From Paulinella micropora (Eukaryota; Cercozoa; Imbricatea; Euglyphida), in NCBI GenBank assembly GCA_009731375.1, contig BJOX01000318.1, forward strand, positions 422,441 through 486,440: DNA of 64,000 nucleotides. The letters run 5' to 3'. Shown here piece by piece: positions 24,300 to 45,971 of the stretch. The translations under genes and the position numbers were made by a program. The notes under the pieces are model-generated. The model searched no databases. It was not told the DNA's origin and worked only from the letters and a program-made list of their open reading frames with translations. Numbering within the stretch: the stretch's first letter is position 1; every line of letters starts with the position of its first letter.

Positions 24300-25816
24300 A
24301 GAAGAAGAAGAAGAAGAAGAAGAAGAAGAAGAAGAAGAAGAAGAAGAAGAAGAAGAGGAAAAGAGGAAGGAAGGAAGGAAGGAAGAAAGAAAGAAAGAAA
24401 ATAATAATAAGTCTCCAATCGTCCAACGCAATTCCGCCCATTTTCAGTGTTGATTCTTATCCTCCTCCTTCTCCTCCTCCTCTCCTCCTCCTCCTCCTTC
24501 TCTCCTCCTCCTCCTTCTTCTTCTTTCTTCTTTCTTCTTTCTTCTTTCTTCTTTCCGAGGCTTCTTTCCGAGGCTTATTTCTTCTTTCTTCTTTCTTCCT
24601 CCTTCCTCCTTCCTCCTTCTTCCTTCTTTTTCTTCTTTCTTCTTTTCTTTCTTCTTCTTCTTCTTCTTCTTCTTCTTCTTCTTCTTCTTCTTCTTCTTCT
24701 TCTTCTTCTTCTTCTTCTTCTTCTTCTTCTTCTTCTTTCCTGCCTTCCTTCCTTCCTTCCTTAGTTTTTTTTTCTCTCTCCTTTTATTTTCTGTCCCTTC
24801 ACATTTTCCTTAGTTTCTTCGTTTTCTATCCCTTTATCATATTTAGCTTTTTTTTTTTTTTTGAACTACTTCCTGTACAATTTCGCTTTCATGGAAGAAG
24901 AAGAAGAAGAAGAAGAAGAAGAAGAAGAAGAAGAAGAAGAAGAAGAAGAAGAGGAGGAGGAGGAAGAAGAAGAAGAAGAGGAGGAGGAGGAGGAGAAGGA
25001 GAAAAAGAAGAAGAAGAAGAAGAAGAAGAAGAAGAAGAAGAAAGAGAAGCAGAAGAAGAAGAAGGAGAAGAAGGAGAAGCAGCAGAAGCAGAGCAGCAGA
25101 AGCAGAAGAAGAAGAAGAAGAAGAAGAAGAAGAAGAAGAAGAAGAAGAAGAAGAAGCAGAAGAAGAAGCAGAAGAAGAAGCAGAAGAAGAAGCAGAAGAA
25201 GAAGCAGAAGAAGAAGAAGAAGAAGAAGAAGAAGAAGAAGAAGAAGAAGGAAGAGGAAGGAAGAAGAAGAAGGACGAAGAAGAAGGAAGAAGAAGAAGAA
25301 GAAGAAGAAGAAGAAGGAAGAAGAAGAAGAAGAAGGAAGAAGAAGCAGAAGAAGAAGCAGAAGAAGAAGCAGAAGAAGAAGAAGAAGAAGAAGAAGAAGA
25401 AGAAGAAGAAGAAGAAGAAGAAGAAGAAGGACGAAGAAGGAAGAAGAAGAAGAAGAAGAAGAAGAAGAAGAAGAAGAAGAAGAAGAAGAAGAAGAAGGAA
25501 GAAGAAGAAGAAGAAGGAAGAAGAAGGAAGAAGAAGAAGGAAGAAGAAAAAGAAGGAAGAAGAAGAAGAAAGAAGAAGGAAGAAGAAGAAGAAGGAAGAA
25601 GAAGAAGAAGGAAGAAGAAGGAAGAAGAAGAAGGAAGAAGAAGGAGGAAGAAGAAGAAGGAAGAAGAAGAAGGAAGGAGAAGGAAGAAGAAGGAAGAAGA
25701 AGAAGGAAGAAGAAGGAAGAAGAAGAAGGAAGAAGAAGAAGGAAGAAGAAGAAGGAAGAAGAAGAAGGAAGAAGAAGAAGGAAGAAGAAGAAGAAGAAGA
25801 AGAAAGAAGAAAGAAG

Positions 25817-25852
<36 letters not shown>

Positions 25853-25862
25853 CAGTAGTAGT

Positions 25863-25895
<33 letters not shown>

Positions 25896-26730
25896 AAGAA
25901 GAAGAAGAAGAAGAAGAAGAAGAAGAAGAAGAAGCAGAAGCAGAAGAAGAAGCAGAAACAGAAGAAGAAGAACCAGAAGAAGAAGAACAAGAAGAAGAAC
26001 AAGAAGAAGACCAAGAAGAAGAAGAAGAAGAAGAAGAAGAAGAAGAAGAAAAAGAAGAAGAAGAAAGAGAAGAAGAAAGAAGAGGAAGCAGAAGCAGCAG
26101 AAGCAGAAGAAGCAGAAGCAGAAGCAGCAGAAGCAGCAGAAGCAGCAGAAGCAAGAAGCAGAAGCAAGAAGCAAGAAGCAAGAAGCAAGAAGCAGAAGCA
26201 AGAAGCAGAAGCAAGAAGCAGAAGCAAGAAGCAGAAGCAAGAAGCAGAAGCAAGAAGCAAGAAGGGAGAAGCAAGAAGGAAGAAGAAGAAGAAGAAGAAG
26301 AAGAAGAAGAGAAAAGAAGAAGAAGAAGAGAAGAAGAAGAAGAAGAAGAAGAAGAAGAAGAAGAAGAAGAGAAAGAGAAAGAAAAAGAGAAAGAAAAAGA
26401 GAAAGAAAAAGAGAAAGAAAAAAAAAGAAAAAGAAAGAAAGAAAGAAGGAAAGAAGCAATGAAAGAAGAAAGGAAGAAAGGAAGGAAGGAAGAGAGAAAA
26501 GAAAAAAAGAAAGAAAGAAAGAAAGAAGGAAGGAAGGAAGGAAGGAAGGAAAAAAGGAAAAAAGGAAAAAAGGAAAAAAGGAAAAAAGGAAGGGAAGAAA
26601 AAAGGAAGAAAAGAAGAAAGGAAGAAAGGAGGAAAGGAAGAAAGGAAGAAAGGAAGAAAGGAAGAAAGCACGAGGAGGAACGAAGGAAGGAAGAAGGAAG
26701 AAGAAGAAGAAAAGGGGAAGAAAATGTGTG
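24300..26730. repeat. GAA/TTC trinucleotide arrays, including a 1.8-kb purine tract
   Basis: GAA at 24300-24400, TTC at 24447-24760, then almost uninterrupted purine (GAA, GAAGGA, GAAGCA, GAAA) from 24893 to about 26730. Sub-arrays with GCA interruptions (25140-25210, 25340-25385, 26085-26265) and GTA (25820-25865) give internal periodicity. Complementary arms at 24.3-24.8 kb and 24.9 kb could pair. A short duplicated unique island containing GTACAATTTCGCTTTCAT occurs at 24278-24296 and 24873-24893, each time directly before a GAA array. Confidence 0.97.
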
Positions 26731-26774
26731 AACCAAACCAAGAAAGAGAAAAAATTCAGCACTGAAAAATAGAA

Positions 26775-27365
26775 TATGCATACATGCATACATACATACA
26801 TACATACGTATGTATGTATGTTATGTATGTTATGTATGTATGCATGTATGTATGTATGTATGTATGTATCTATGCATCTATGTATGTATGTATCTATGTA
26901 TGTATGTATGTATGTATGTATGTATGTATGAATGGATGCATGCATGCATGTATGTATGTATGTATGTATGTATGTATGTATGCATGTATGTATGCATGTA
27001 TGTATGTATGTATGTATGGATGTATGTATGTATGCATGCATGTATGCATGCATGCATGCATGCATGCATGCATGTATTTATGTATGTATGTATGTATATA
27101 TGTATGTACATACATACATACATACATACATTATGCATGTATGTTCCAGTATGTATGTATGTATGTATGTATGTATATGTATGCATGTATGTATGTATGT
27201 ATGAATGTATGTATGTAAGTTTGTATGAATGTATGTATGTATGTATGTATGTATGTAATGTATGTATGTAATGTAATGTATGTAATGTATGTATGTATGT
27301 ATGTATGTACATACATACATACATACATACACATTATGTATGTATGTATGTATGCATGTATGTAG
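26775..27365. repeat. (GTAT)n array with ACAT inversions
   Basis: A GTAT tract with GCAT variants, twice switching to ACAT (27106-27130 and 27308-27332) and so forming internal inverted repeats. Confidence 0.95.
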
Positions 27366-27425
27366 ATCTTTCATGAAGGGACAGGAGCAGCTGCAACTTC
27401 CCGACAGCACAAGCGAATTTCTCAG
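27366..27425 (+). CDS. Possible isolated exon in GTAT tract
   Basis: A 60-nt unique island bounded by TGTAG and CAG/GTACAT. The open frame includes SFMKGQEQLQLPDSTSEFL. It may belong to an upstream exon of the receptor gene at 28.4 kb or to another gene. Splice signals are the only support. Confidence 0.25.
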
Positions 27426-27736
27426 GTACATGTTTTTATATGTATGTATGTATGTACTTTTGTAAATATGGATTGATGGATGGATGGATATGGATGGATG
27501 GATGCATCCATGCATGCATCTTGTTGTTGCATGTATGTGTTGTTGCATATACATATGTACATACACGAGGAGGGTGAGGAATTTCCTACAATTCCAGACA
27601 TACATACATACATACATACATACATACATACATGCATGTCGTGTGTTTGCTTGGGTCAGCGCTTCGTTCTCTCAACAAGAGCTTTCTGATGCGCTCAGAC
27701 ACAGGTTGTGTTATCTCACATAAAAGCATGCACCAG

Positions 27737-27854
27737 CAATTACCCTGGTACTCTTAATGTGGTTAGCCTCCCGGGGACATTGCCCACGTAGCCGGCTACA
27801 TGGGCAATTTCCCCGGCAAGCTAACCACGTTAAGAGTAATTACCAGGGTAATTG
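27737..27854. mobile_element. 118-bp fold-back (MITE-like) element
   Basis: The two halves are near-perfect inverted repeats, starting CAATTACCCTGGTA and ending TACCAGGGTAATTG, with matching inner blocks CTCTTAA, GTGGTTAGC and TTGCCCA. It carries no ORF. It sits in a unique island between GTAT and ATGTC microsatellites. No target duplication is evident. Confidence 0.75.
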
Positions 27855-27879
27855 TACGTGTCTTATCTGATGTTATATG

Positions 27880-28019
27880 CAAGGATATGTTATTCTTATG
27901 ATATTCTTATGTTATGTTATGTTATGCTATGTCATGTTAAACGTTATGTCATGTCGTGTCATGTCATGTCATGTTAGGTCATGTCATGTCATGTTATGTC
28001 ATGTTATTTATGACCGAAG

Positions 28020-28090
<71 letters not shown>

Positions 28091-28350
28091 ATATAATCTT
28101 ATCTTATCTTATCTATCCGTTGCTAGAAACCTCACCTCATTTTTTTTTCGTTTGCTTAGACATACATACATGCATACATAAATAAATGCATACATACATT
28201 ACATACATACATACTTACATACATACATACATACATACATACGTGCATACATACATACATACATACATACTTGCTAGAAACCTCACCTCATTTGTTTTGT
28301 TTGCTTAGGCATACATACATACATACATACATACACACATACATACATAG
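27880..28350. repeat. ATGTT/ATGTC, ATCT and ACAT tracts with a duplicated acceptor-like island
   Basis: The island GCTAGAAACCTCACCTCATT ending TTTGCTTAG occurs at 28121-28160 and 28272-28310. Each copy ends as a pyrimidine-rich acceptor followed by ACAT repeats. Confidence 0.8.
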
Positions 28351-28729
28351 ATCTGCTATGGGGAAGGGTCCTTCGGTTGCTGGCTGCTGCAAAGAGTGGC
28401 AGGAGCAATCGCACAAGAAATGCTTCTGGAGCAAATTTCTACTGCTCTCCTTACTCCCCATCTGTGCTCTGGTTGTGGGCCTTGTGCATTTCCTAAGGAG
28501 TGAGCGCGAAACCGTGCTCAACAAAGCCGCGGAGGACATGACCTACGCCACCAATGAAATGGTAGAGAGCTTTGGCGAGGTCGGGGAGATTTCCTTGGAC
28601 GACTTGAGCATGCTGGTGGACAATCCTGACTTGATCGAGTGTGTGGATTTCCCGGAAACATGTCCAGAGAACCTGCGCAAAGTGCAGAAAACCTTTCTGT
28701 CGATGGCTCAATTGAGCGGCTGGTACATA

Positions 28730-31008
<2,279 letters not shown>

Positions 31009-31019
<11 letters not shown>

Positions 31020-32962
31020 GAGATCGTTGCGTATGTGCGGCTTGCGGTTGAGCAGAAGCCGATGCAGAACCAATCAAGGATGCTGACTGGCTGTCGAGCC
31101 TCTTCCAAGCGGTCATTACTTCGGTCCACAACATTTTTGGGCTCACTGCCTTAGTCGTGGCCTCAAAGACGCTCATCTCCAAAAAGTTCAAGTGCTTTAC
31201 CTTGTCGAAGGTTTTGCAGTCTTGCATGAGCAGTGTGAGCTTATTTTTGTTGTAGACGTGCAAAGCACTGAGGAAATATAGGAGTATGGCTTTGTGGTTA
31301 TAAAAGAGAGTGTACTGGGTGCCCACATTTGTTAAGACAGATGCAAGCTGAGTGACAGACTGCAACTGCTCCGATACTAAGTCGAAAATTTCAAACCCAA
31401 TCAATGTGCCAGTGCACAAGTGTTGGTATCCACTTGCCTTAAAGTATCGAATGAGGGCAGCAATGGCCAGAGTACAACTCATCTCTGCATNNNNNNNNNN
31501 NNNNNNNNNNNNNNNNNNNNNNNNNNNNNNNNNNNNNNNNNNNNNNNNNNNNNNNNNNNNNNNNNNNNNNNNNNNNNNNNNNNNNNNNNNNNNNNNNNNN
31601 NNNNNNNNNNNNNNNNNNNNNNNNNNNNNNNNNNNNNNNNNNNNNNNNNNNNNNNNNNNNNNNNNNNNNNNNNNNNNNNNNNNNNNNNNNNNNNNNNNNN
31701 NNNNNNNNNNNNNNNNNNNNNNNNNNNNNNNNNNNNNNNNNNNNNNNNNNNNNNNNNNNNNNNNNNNNNNNNNNNNNNNNNNNNNNNNNNNNNNNNNNNN
31801 NNNNNNNNNNNNNNNNNNNNNNNNNNNNNNNNNNNNNNNNNNNNNNNNNNNNNNNNNNNNNNNNNNNNNNNNNNNNNNNNNNNNNNNNNNNNNNNNNNNN
31901 NNNNNNNNNNNNNNNNNNNNNNNNNNNNNNNNNNNNNNNNNNNNNNNNNNNNNNNNNNNNNNNNNNNNNNNNNNNNNNNNNNNNNNNNNNNNNNNNNNNN
32001 NNNNNNNNNNNNNNNNNNNNNNNNNNNNNNNNNNNNNNNNNNNNNNNNNNNNNNNNNNNNNNNNNNNNNNNNNNNNNNNNNNNNNNNNNNNNNNNNNNNN
32101 NNNNNNNNNNNNNNNNNNNNNNNNNNNNNNNNNNNNNNNNNNNNNNNNNNNNNNNNNNNNNNNNNNNNNNNNNNNNNNNNNNNNNNNNNNNNNNNNNNNN
32201 NNNNNNNNNNNNNNNNNNNNNNNNNNNNNNNNNNNNNNNNNNNNNNNNNNNNNNNNNNNNNNNNNNNNNNNNNNNNNNNNNNNNNNNNNNNNNNNNNNNN
32301 NNNNNNNNNNNNNNNNNNNNNNNNNNNNNNNNNNNNNNNNNNNNNNNNNNNNNNNNNNNNNNNNNNNNNNNNNNNNNNNNNNNNNNNNNNNNNNNNNNNN
32401 NNNNNNNNNNNNNNNNNNNNNNNNNNNNNNNNNNNNNNNNNNNNNNNNNNNNNNNNTTCAGCGTGTCGCACAGTGTAAGAGTGTCGCCATACTTGATATC
32501 CTGCAATGGCACTCTTTCGTGCTCAAACCTCACTTTGTTGAAGAGAGGCTTCGCAAGGCCGGGAATTTCGATAAGGAGGTTGCTTTGACCTTGTCCTGGT
32601 CTATTCCTTTTCTCGTAAGGAATGTAGATGTGTGTTTTATAATAGGTTGGGTAGTTAAGGAAGAAGGACTCTTCATCATCATATGTAGCCAACTGTTCCC
32701 ATGTATTTGGGATATTCTGGCCAACATCCTCCATCTCTCTCTCTGCCTCTGTCAGTGGAGAGCCTCCAGTCTGACCTGCACTCGCTTCTTGTGCATTACC
32801 CCCCCCTGTCGACTCTACATCGGCTGTATACGTATACTCCTCTCTCTCCTCTCCATCTCTATCCCCCCTCTCTTCTGAGTACTGAGTCTCCTGCTCCTCT
32901 CCTCCCTCACTAGGACCATAATCAGTTGGTGTCACACCAGCCTGCTCATTCTCGTCTTCCAT
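31009..32962 (-). CDS. ORF1-like protein of a second retroelement, interrupted by a gap
   Basis: Minus-strand coding on both sides of a 966-N gap. It starts at ATG 32962 with an acidic N-terminal region (DENEQAG, then Glu/Gly-rich), followed by an apparently folded part ([31 protein letters not shown]). After the gap a helical part ([32 protein letters not shown]) runs to 31019, and the frame then ends on a stop supplied by the GATA microsatellite. Like ORF1 of the 9-16 kb element, it is the first ORF after segment A and ends in a Ser/Ala-rich stretch, but I see no clear sequence identity. The frame across the gap cannot be verified. Function unknown; probably an element-encoded structural protein, truncated at its 3' end by the repeat. 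Confidence 0.4.
31491..32456. other. Assembly gap (966 N)
   Basis: A run of N inside the second retroelement ORF. Other gaps in the window are 51484-51537, 54883-54892, 56843-57092, 60797-60938, 61715-61724 and 62363-62372. Two of them start at G-runs and most others lie in simple repeats. Confidence 1.
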
Positions 32963-33486
32963 CTTATGTTATGAGAGTCACGTCTGCTTTTTTTTTTTTT
33001 TTTTTTTTTCCTCTGTTATTCTTATCACTCTATGCAACCTTCTTCTCCTTCTTCCTTTTCTCTGTTGAAATAGTTATGGGGCGTCAGGCCCTACACAGAG
33101 ATAACAATAATTTGGTCAAAAGAACTGTTTTGTAGAAGTCAGTCTGTCGTCGGACAGTGCTTCGATATTTGTCTTGCTCTTGTGTGAGAGATGTGTAATC
33201 TCCTTTGGTTTCTGCAGAGAAAATGCAAGGAAAATGGTTCAGAACAGAGAGTGGGAGTGCTTTGTTCGTTTTTCCTCTGTCTGTGTGTTTGTTTGATGTT
33301 TGTTTCGCACTTATCCTACTTGCTTTATGCAAGCAGCAAGAGGGAGTGGAGTAGGTGTGGTCTGGTGTCTTGTAGAAGAGCATACAGAAGCCAAATGTGC
33401 ACAAGGGCTAAAGGTTATGCCAGGTTGTGACAATTGATTGCTTGTTTGTAAGTTTTTTGTTTGAGGATGAGTAGGAGTGTTGTTTT

Positions 33487-33565
33487 CGTCTGATGTCTGT
33501 GCGACTGATCAGCGAAAAATAAATTTGTGCTTATCTGATGTCTGTACGACAGATCAGAAAAGAAA
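33487..33565. repeat. Tandem hairpin repeat between ORF1-like gene and segment A
   Basis: Two units of about 44 bp share TCTGATGTCTGT, CGAC and GATCAG. In the second, TCTGA-TG-TCTGT pairs with ACAGA-TCAGA around a 3-nt loop to form a strong hairpin with a two-base bulge; the first unit is less paired. Confidence 0.6.
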
Positions 33566-33590
33566 TCAGCCTTTAGCTATGGACTCCAAA

Positions 33591-34531
33591 TGTACTATCC
33601 CCAACGATAGCTCAATGGAAGAGTAAGTCGGTAATATAACCAAACACAGTCCTCAAAAAAGAATGATGTCTCGTTATATTAGCTCAGTGACGCAAAGACA
33701 AAAAGCCACCAAAAGACCATGATCAAATTGGCATTTCAGACGTGTCCGGCCAGACGAAATCTATAAATAAGTTGTTTACCTGATGATTCGGGGGGTGATG
33801 TCCACAGGAGCCTAAATCGCATTTATTAGTAAGAACGTATTGATGCGACGTGGGAGATTAGGGGACCGAGCAAAACTATGCTTCAGGGGCACTGCTCCCT
33901 CCCTTGCAGTTCTATTTCTAACCGCCTCAAAAAGACTAGAAAAATCTGGTACTGGGTGTAGAAAAGTGATCTCATAAAATCACTGTACACTAATTAATAC
34001 AAAAGAACAGACTTGAGAAGGTAAAATTTCATAATTATTGCTGTTGACATTCAAGACAACAAAAAAAATTGATTTTTGTTTTGGTTGGAATTTCAGTTTT
34101 GGTTGGAATTTTGATTTTGGGTGAAAATTTAAATTTTTCAAATTAACGGCTATATTCGTCCGCAAAATATCGTAAATTTTCGCGAAATGTTACCGTTAAA
34201 TTTGAAAATTTGAATTTGTCACAAAAATGAAAACTGTCACAAAAATGAAAATCTGACACAAAAATGAAAAACTAATTTTTGTTGTCTTGAATGTCAACAG
34301 CAATATTAATAATAATAAGAACGTAAACAGATGACATCCTGTCCTCGTCGTAATCGGAAAAACAATGACTGAGGTCGGTTAGAACACATTCTCGAGAACA
34401 CATAAGATAGTGTCGGCGTGAATCACTACTTATTTCCGAAAGTGGCGTTACTCTCCCCCCTTCATAATACGAAAAGACGAAAACTCGCATAAATCTCACA
34501 TAAAAATCACACAATACACGTCAATAAGCCT
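33591..34531 (-). mobile_element. Head-to-tail B-A terminal junction (pseudo-LTR) of the Penelope-like family
   Basis: On the minus strand it reads segment B (the element's 3' end) followed directly by segment A (its 5' end), the reverse of their order in the 9-16 kb copy. This is what a tandem head-to-tail arrangement, or the pseudo-LTR of a Penelope-like element, looks like. The ORF at 32962 follows on the same strand, so this copy probably served as its 5' terminal repeat. Segment B is interrupted by a 268-bp MITE. Confidence 0.7.
34037..34304. mobile_element. 268-bp MITE with 27-bp perfect terminal inverted repeats
   Basis: It starts ATTGCTGTTGACATTC and ends with the inverted form GAATGTCAACAGCAAT. 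The uninterrupted segment B at about 9430-9440 shows the empty site. Removing exactly this interval restores it with no obvious target duplication, though AT-rich flanks blur the edge. Inside are internal repeats (TTTTGGTTGGAATTT twice; CACAAAAATGAAAA three times) and no ORF. Confidence 0.85.
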
Positions 34532-34860
34532 GAAAATACTATTAATATCATTAATGATGTTGCAGTGACTCAATAAGTTTAATAATACTAGTACCCGTCT
34601 ATCTAACGACATGATTCTTAGAATGAGGAATACCTAACGTAGAAGGGACTAATACTAACGACATTAAGACTGACTAACACCTAACGTGGAGGCTCGGGCC
34701 CGGCCGTTAACTTAGTCCATCCGTCTTCTGAGGAGTGGCAAGTACTTAGTAAAAGTGTTTGCGTTAAAGTATTAATAATAATATTAATAATACAAAATAT
34801 GACTGCTCGCTCTGAGCCTAGCCACCCACTATTAGTATGCCGTAGTGTGACCGTGGCAGT
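34532..34860. other. Spacer downstream of the YEATS-sirtuin gene
   Basis: AT-rich with ACTAACGACAT and ACCTAACGT motifs repeated. The segment near 34733-34768 (GAGTGGCAAGTACTTAG then AAAAGTGTTTGCG) resembles pieces at about 46394 and 54272. No gene. Confidence 0.6.
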
Positions 34861-43925
<9,065 letters not shown>

Positions 43926-44156
43926 GCTTTATGCTCCAGTCTTTATGTGCTGTGACTCGTTCCCAGAAAAAAAAGGTGGAACCAATCAAAAAAGGTGGCA
44001 TGGCCGGGCGGACAGAAGATACAGGAAATCAACTTAATCAGTTCTAAAGCATTCATTTGCATTCTTTTCTTTGACGCCAAATATCAAAGAAGTGGGAACA
44101 ACTTGCCCTCTGGCATTGCCAGAACTTCCAGAATACAAAAAAGCAAAGACAAAACG
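43926..44156. promoter_or_regulatory. Candidate bidirectional promoter
   Basis: 231 bp separate the ATG of the YEATS-sirtuin gene (minus) from the first ATG of the kinase (plus). It is one of the few non-repetitive intergenic stretches. It contains a direct repeat (AAAAAAGGTGG with GAACCAATC, near 43969 and 43988). No TATA box is evident. Confidence 0.4.
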
Positions 44157-45164
44157 ATGCAAACGCTCAACATGGACCAACATGTGCAGCTCGAAGAAAC
44201 TTATGCGAAGACTCGTGATGTTTCGAGCACCCTTTTTGGGAATGTCTTCCTGGGTCGTGACCCGGCGACCCGACAGCCTGTCGCCGTCAAACAGTCAAGC
44301 TTTTCTCTGCGCAAAGAGTATCAATCGAGAATGGGTCCGCTGTGCTTCGAAGACCCTCAACGCGAGGCTCGCATACTTAAGAGCCTGCACGCCGTTGACA
44401 CGCCTCTTTTTGGACAGAAGCACATCATCCAGAACCTGGCTGACGGGACGTCGGGTGATTATGACTTTTTGGTGATGCCATACGCAAGGAACGGAGACCT
44501 CTTCACCAAGGTCCAGCAAGCGGGCAGATTTCCCGAGACCGTTGCGTTGCGCTACCTTCGGCAGATCCTTGGTGCACTTGCATTTATGCACAGCGAGGGT
44601 GTGGCGCACTTGGACTTAAGCCTTGAGAACATTCTGCTTGATGGGGAAACCGTCCTACTCAGCGACTTTGGTCAGGCTAGTTCCCCAGCCGATGGGAGCC
44701 TTTGGGTTTGCAACCGTCCACTTTCCGGCAAGCAATTTTATCGCTCTATCGAGGCTCATGGCGATACCAGAAAGGGCTTCAACGCGGCGGCTGCAGACGT
44801 ATGGAGTGCTGGAGCTATTCTCTTTATCCTCCTCACCGGCTCCCCACTGTATTTATCTCCAGAGATAGAAGAAAACAATAACCTCAACCTCAGAAATGTG
44901 CTGAAGGATGGTGCACAAGGGTTCGTTCGTATTTTCAACGCGTGGGGTCTCAAAAACAAAATTTCTGACAATGTGTGCGAGTTGCTTGCACACATGATTT
45001 GCCCAGCGGCAAAGCGCGCCACGGCTCAAATGTGCCTAAACCATGTTGCCTTTGAAAGCATCAAGACTGCATCGCCTCCTTCGCCAATCAAGGCGCCCTG
45101 TTTGTCTCCTGTTCCTGGCTCCCACAAACGCAAACCTTGCGCTATCACCGCGCCGCCGGCCTAA
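44157..45164 (+). CDS. Serine/threonine protein kinase, divergent
   Basis: 335 residues from the ATG at 44157 (a second ATG at 44172 is possible), intronless. Kinase motifs: VAVKQ with Lys45, Glu70 in QREARIL, catalytic loop HLDLSLEN (151-158, with Leu in place of the Arg of HRD), SDFGQAS (169-175) and DVWSAG (214-219). The Gly-rich loop is reduced to LFGNVFLG. The C-terminal 35 residues are Pro/Ser-rich with a basic SHKRK. It should phosphorylate Ser/Thr on protein substrates; the HLD form places it among RD-lacking kinases. It is a close paralogue of the frameshifted copy at 53.1 kb. It is divergent from the YEATS-sirtuin gene and may share its promoter. Confidence 0.88.
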   Translation: MQTLNMDQHVQLEETYAKTRDVSSTLFGNVFLGRDPATRQPVAVKQSSFSLRKEYQSRMGPLCFEDPQREARILKSLHAVDTPLFGQKHIIQNLADGTSGDYDFLVMPYARNGDLFTKVQQAGRFPETVALRYLRQILGALAFMHSEGVAHLDLSLENILLDGETVLLSDFGQASSPADGSLWVCNRPLSGKQFYRSIEAHGDTRKGFNAAAADVWSAGAILFILLTGSPLYLSPEIEENNNLNLRNVLKDGAQGFVRIFNAWGLKNKISDNVCELLAHMICPAAKRATAQMCLNHVAFESIKTASPPSPIKAPCLSPVPGSHKRKPCAITAPPA

Positions 45165-45933
45165 GTTTAATGGATTGACAATGCGTTCGTAACCCACCTG
45201 CTTCCCTCTTTGGTGACCTTTGGTGACCTTTGGTGACCATTGGTGACCATCATGCAGATCGACTGTGGCTGCACAGAACTCTTTAGTCTGTGGCTTACAC
45301 TCTGAGGAGGGGAAAAAGGCAGTGGTCTGAATAAGAAACTCGAGCTGGGTGAACCTCGAGTTTTATGGGGTCTAGAGACATATCTGAGCAGAAAATTGCA
45401 TGTTCAGATGGTACAGATGATGGTGTATCTGTACAATATAAATTTTTGCATTTTTACAGTGTTTGATGCAAGTTATACATCTAACAGCACCCACGCATTC
45501 CAGTTTCTATTACCTCATGGGAACATCAAGTCGAGATTGTTTTGGACGATTTTCGGACGATACCCACAGTGCGCATTTGTTTCTTTGTAAGCACTGATGC
45601 ATATCCGTTTATTTTCCCGTTTGTTTGCACATCACTCTGCTCAACTTGGTGGTTGTGTCACGTAAAACTTGGATTTCTAGTTTCGAAACGGGCAAATAAC
45701 TTTTTTTTCAATAAATAAACTGTATACATAGTAAAACATACACAATAGTCTCAAAATCTGAGTGTTGGCATAAAAAATTATATATACATGTACAGGCTAA
45801 TACACATTCCCTGTCACTGCACGTATACGTATGTATGTACGTATGTACATAGAAGAAGAAGAAGAAGAAGAAGAAGAAGAAGAAGAAGAAGAAGAAGAAG
45901 AACAACAACAACAACAACAGCAACACCAACCGC

Positions 45934-45971
<38 letters not shown>

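Noticed and set aside
16480-24300. LTR pair flanking the gypsy element
   Set aside because: Comparison of both flanks by eye found no shared direct repeat of useful length.
24861-26462. 533-residue Glu/Lys/Arg-rich protein
   Set aside because: Entirely repeat-encoded by GAA variants, with all frames and both strands open.
31352-32878. Plus-strand ORFs spanning the N gap
   Set aside because: Most of the length is N; the flanks on the minus strand make a more coherent protein.
33760-33815. Possible hammerhead ribozyme at segment A (CTGATGA with a nearby GAAA)
   Set aside because: The CTGATGA core is not preserved in the other copy (CGGATGA), the GAAA lies on the wrong side, and I could not draw the three stems.
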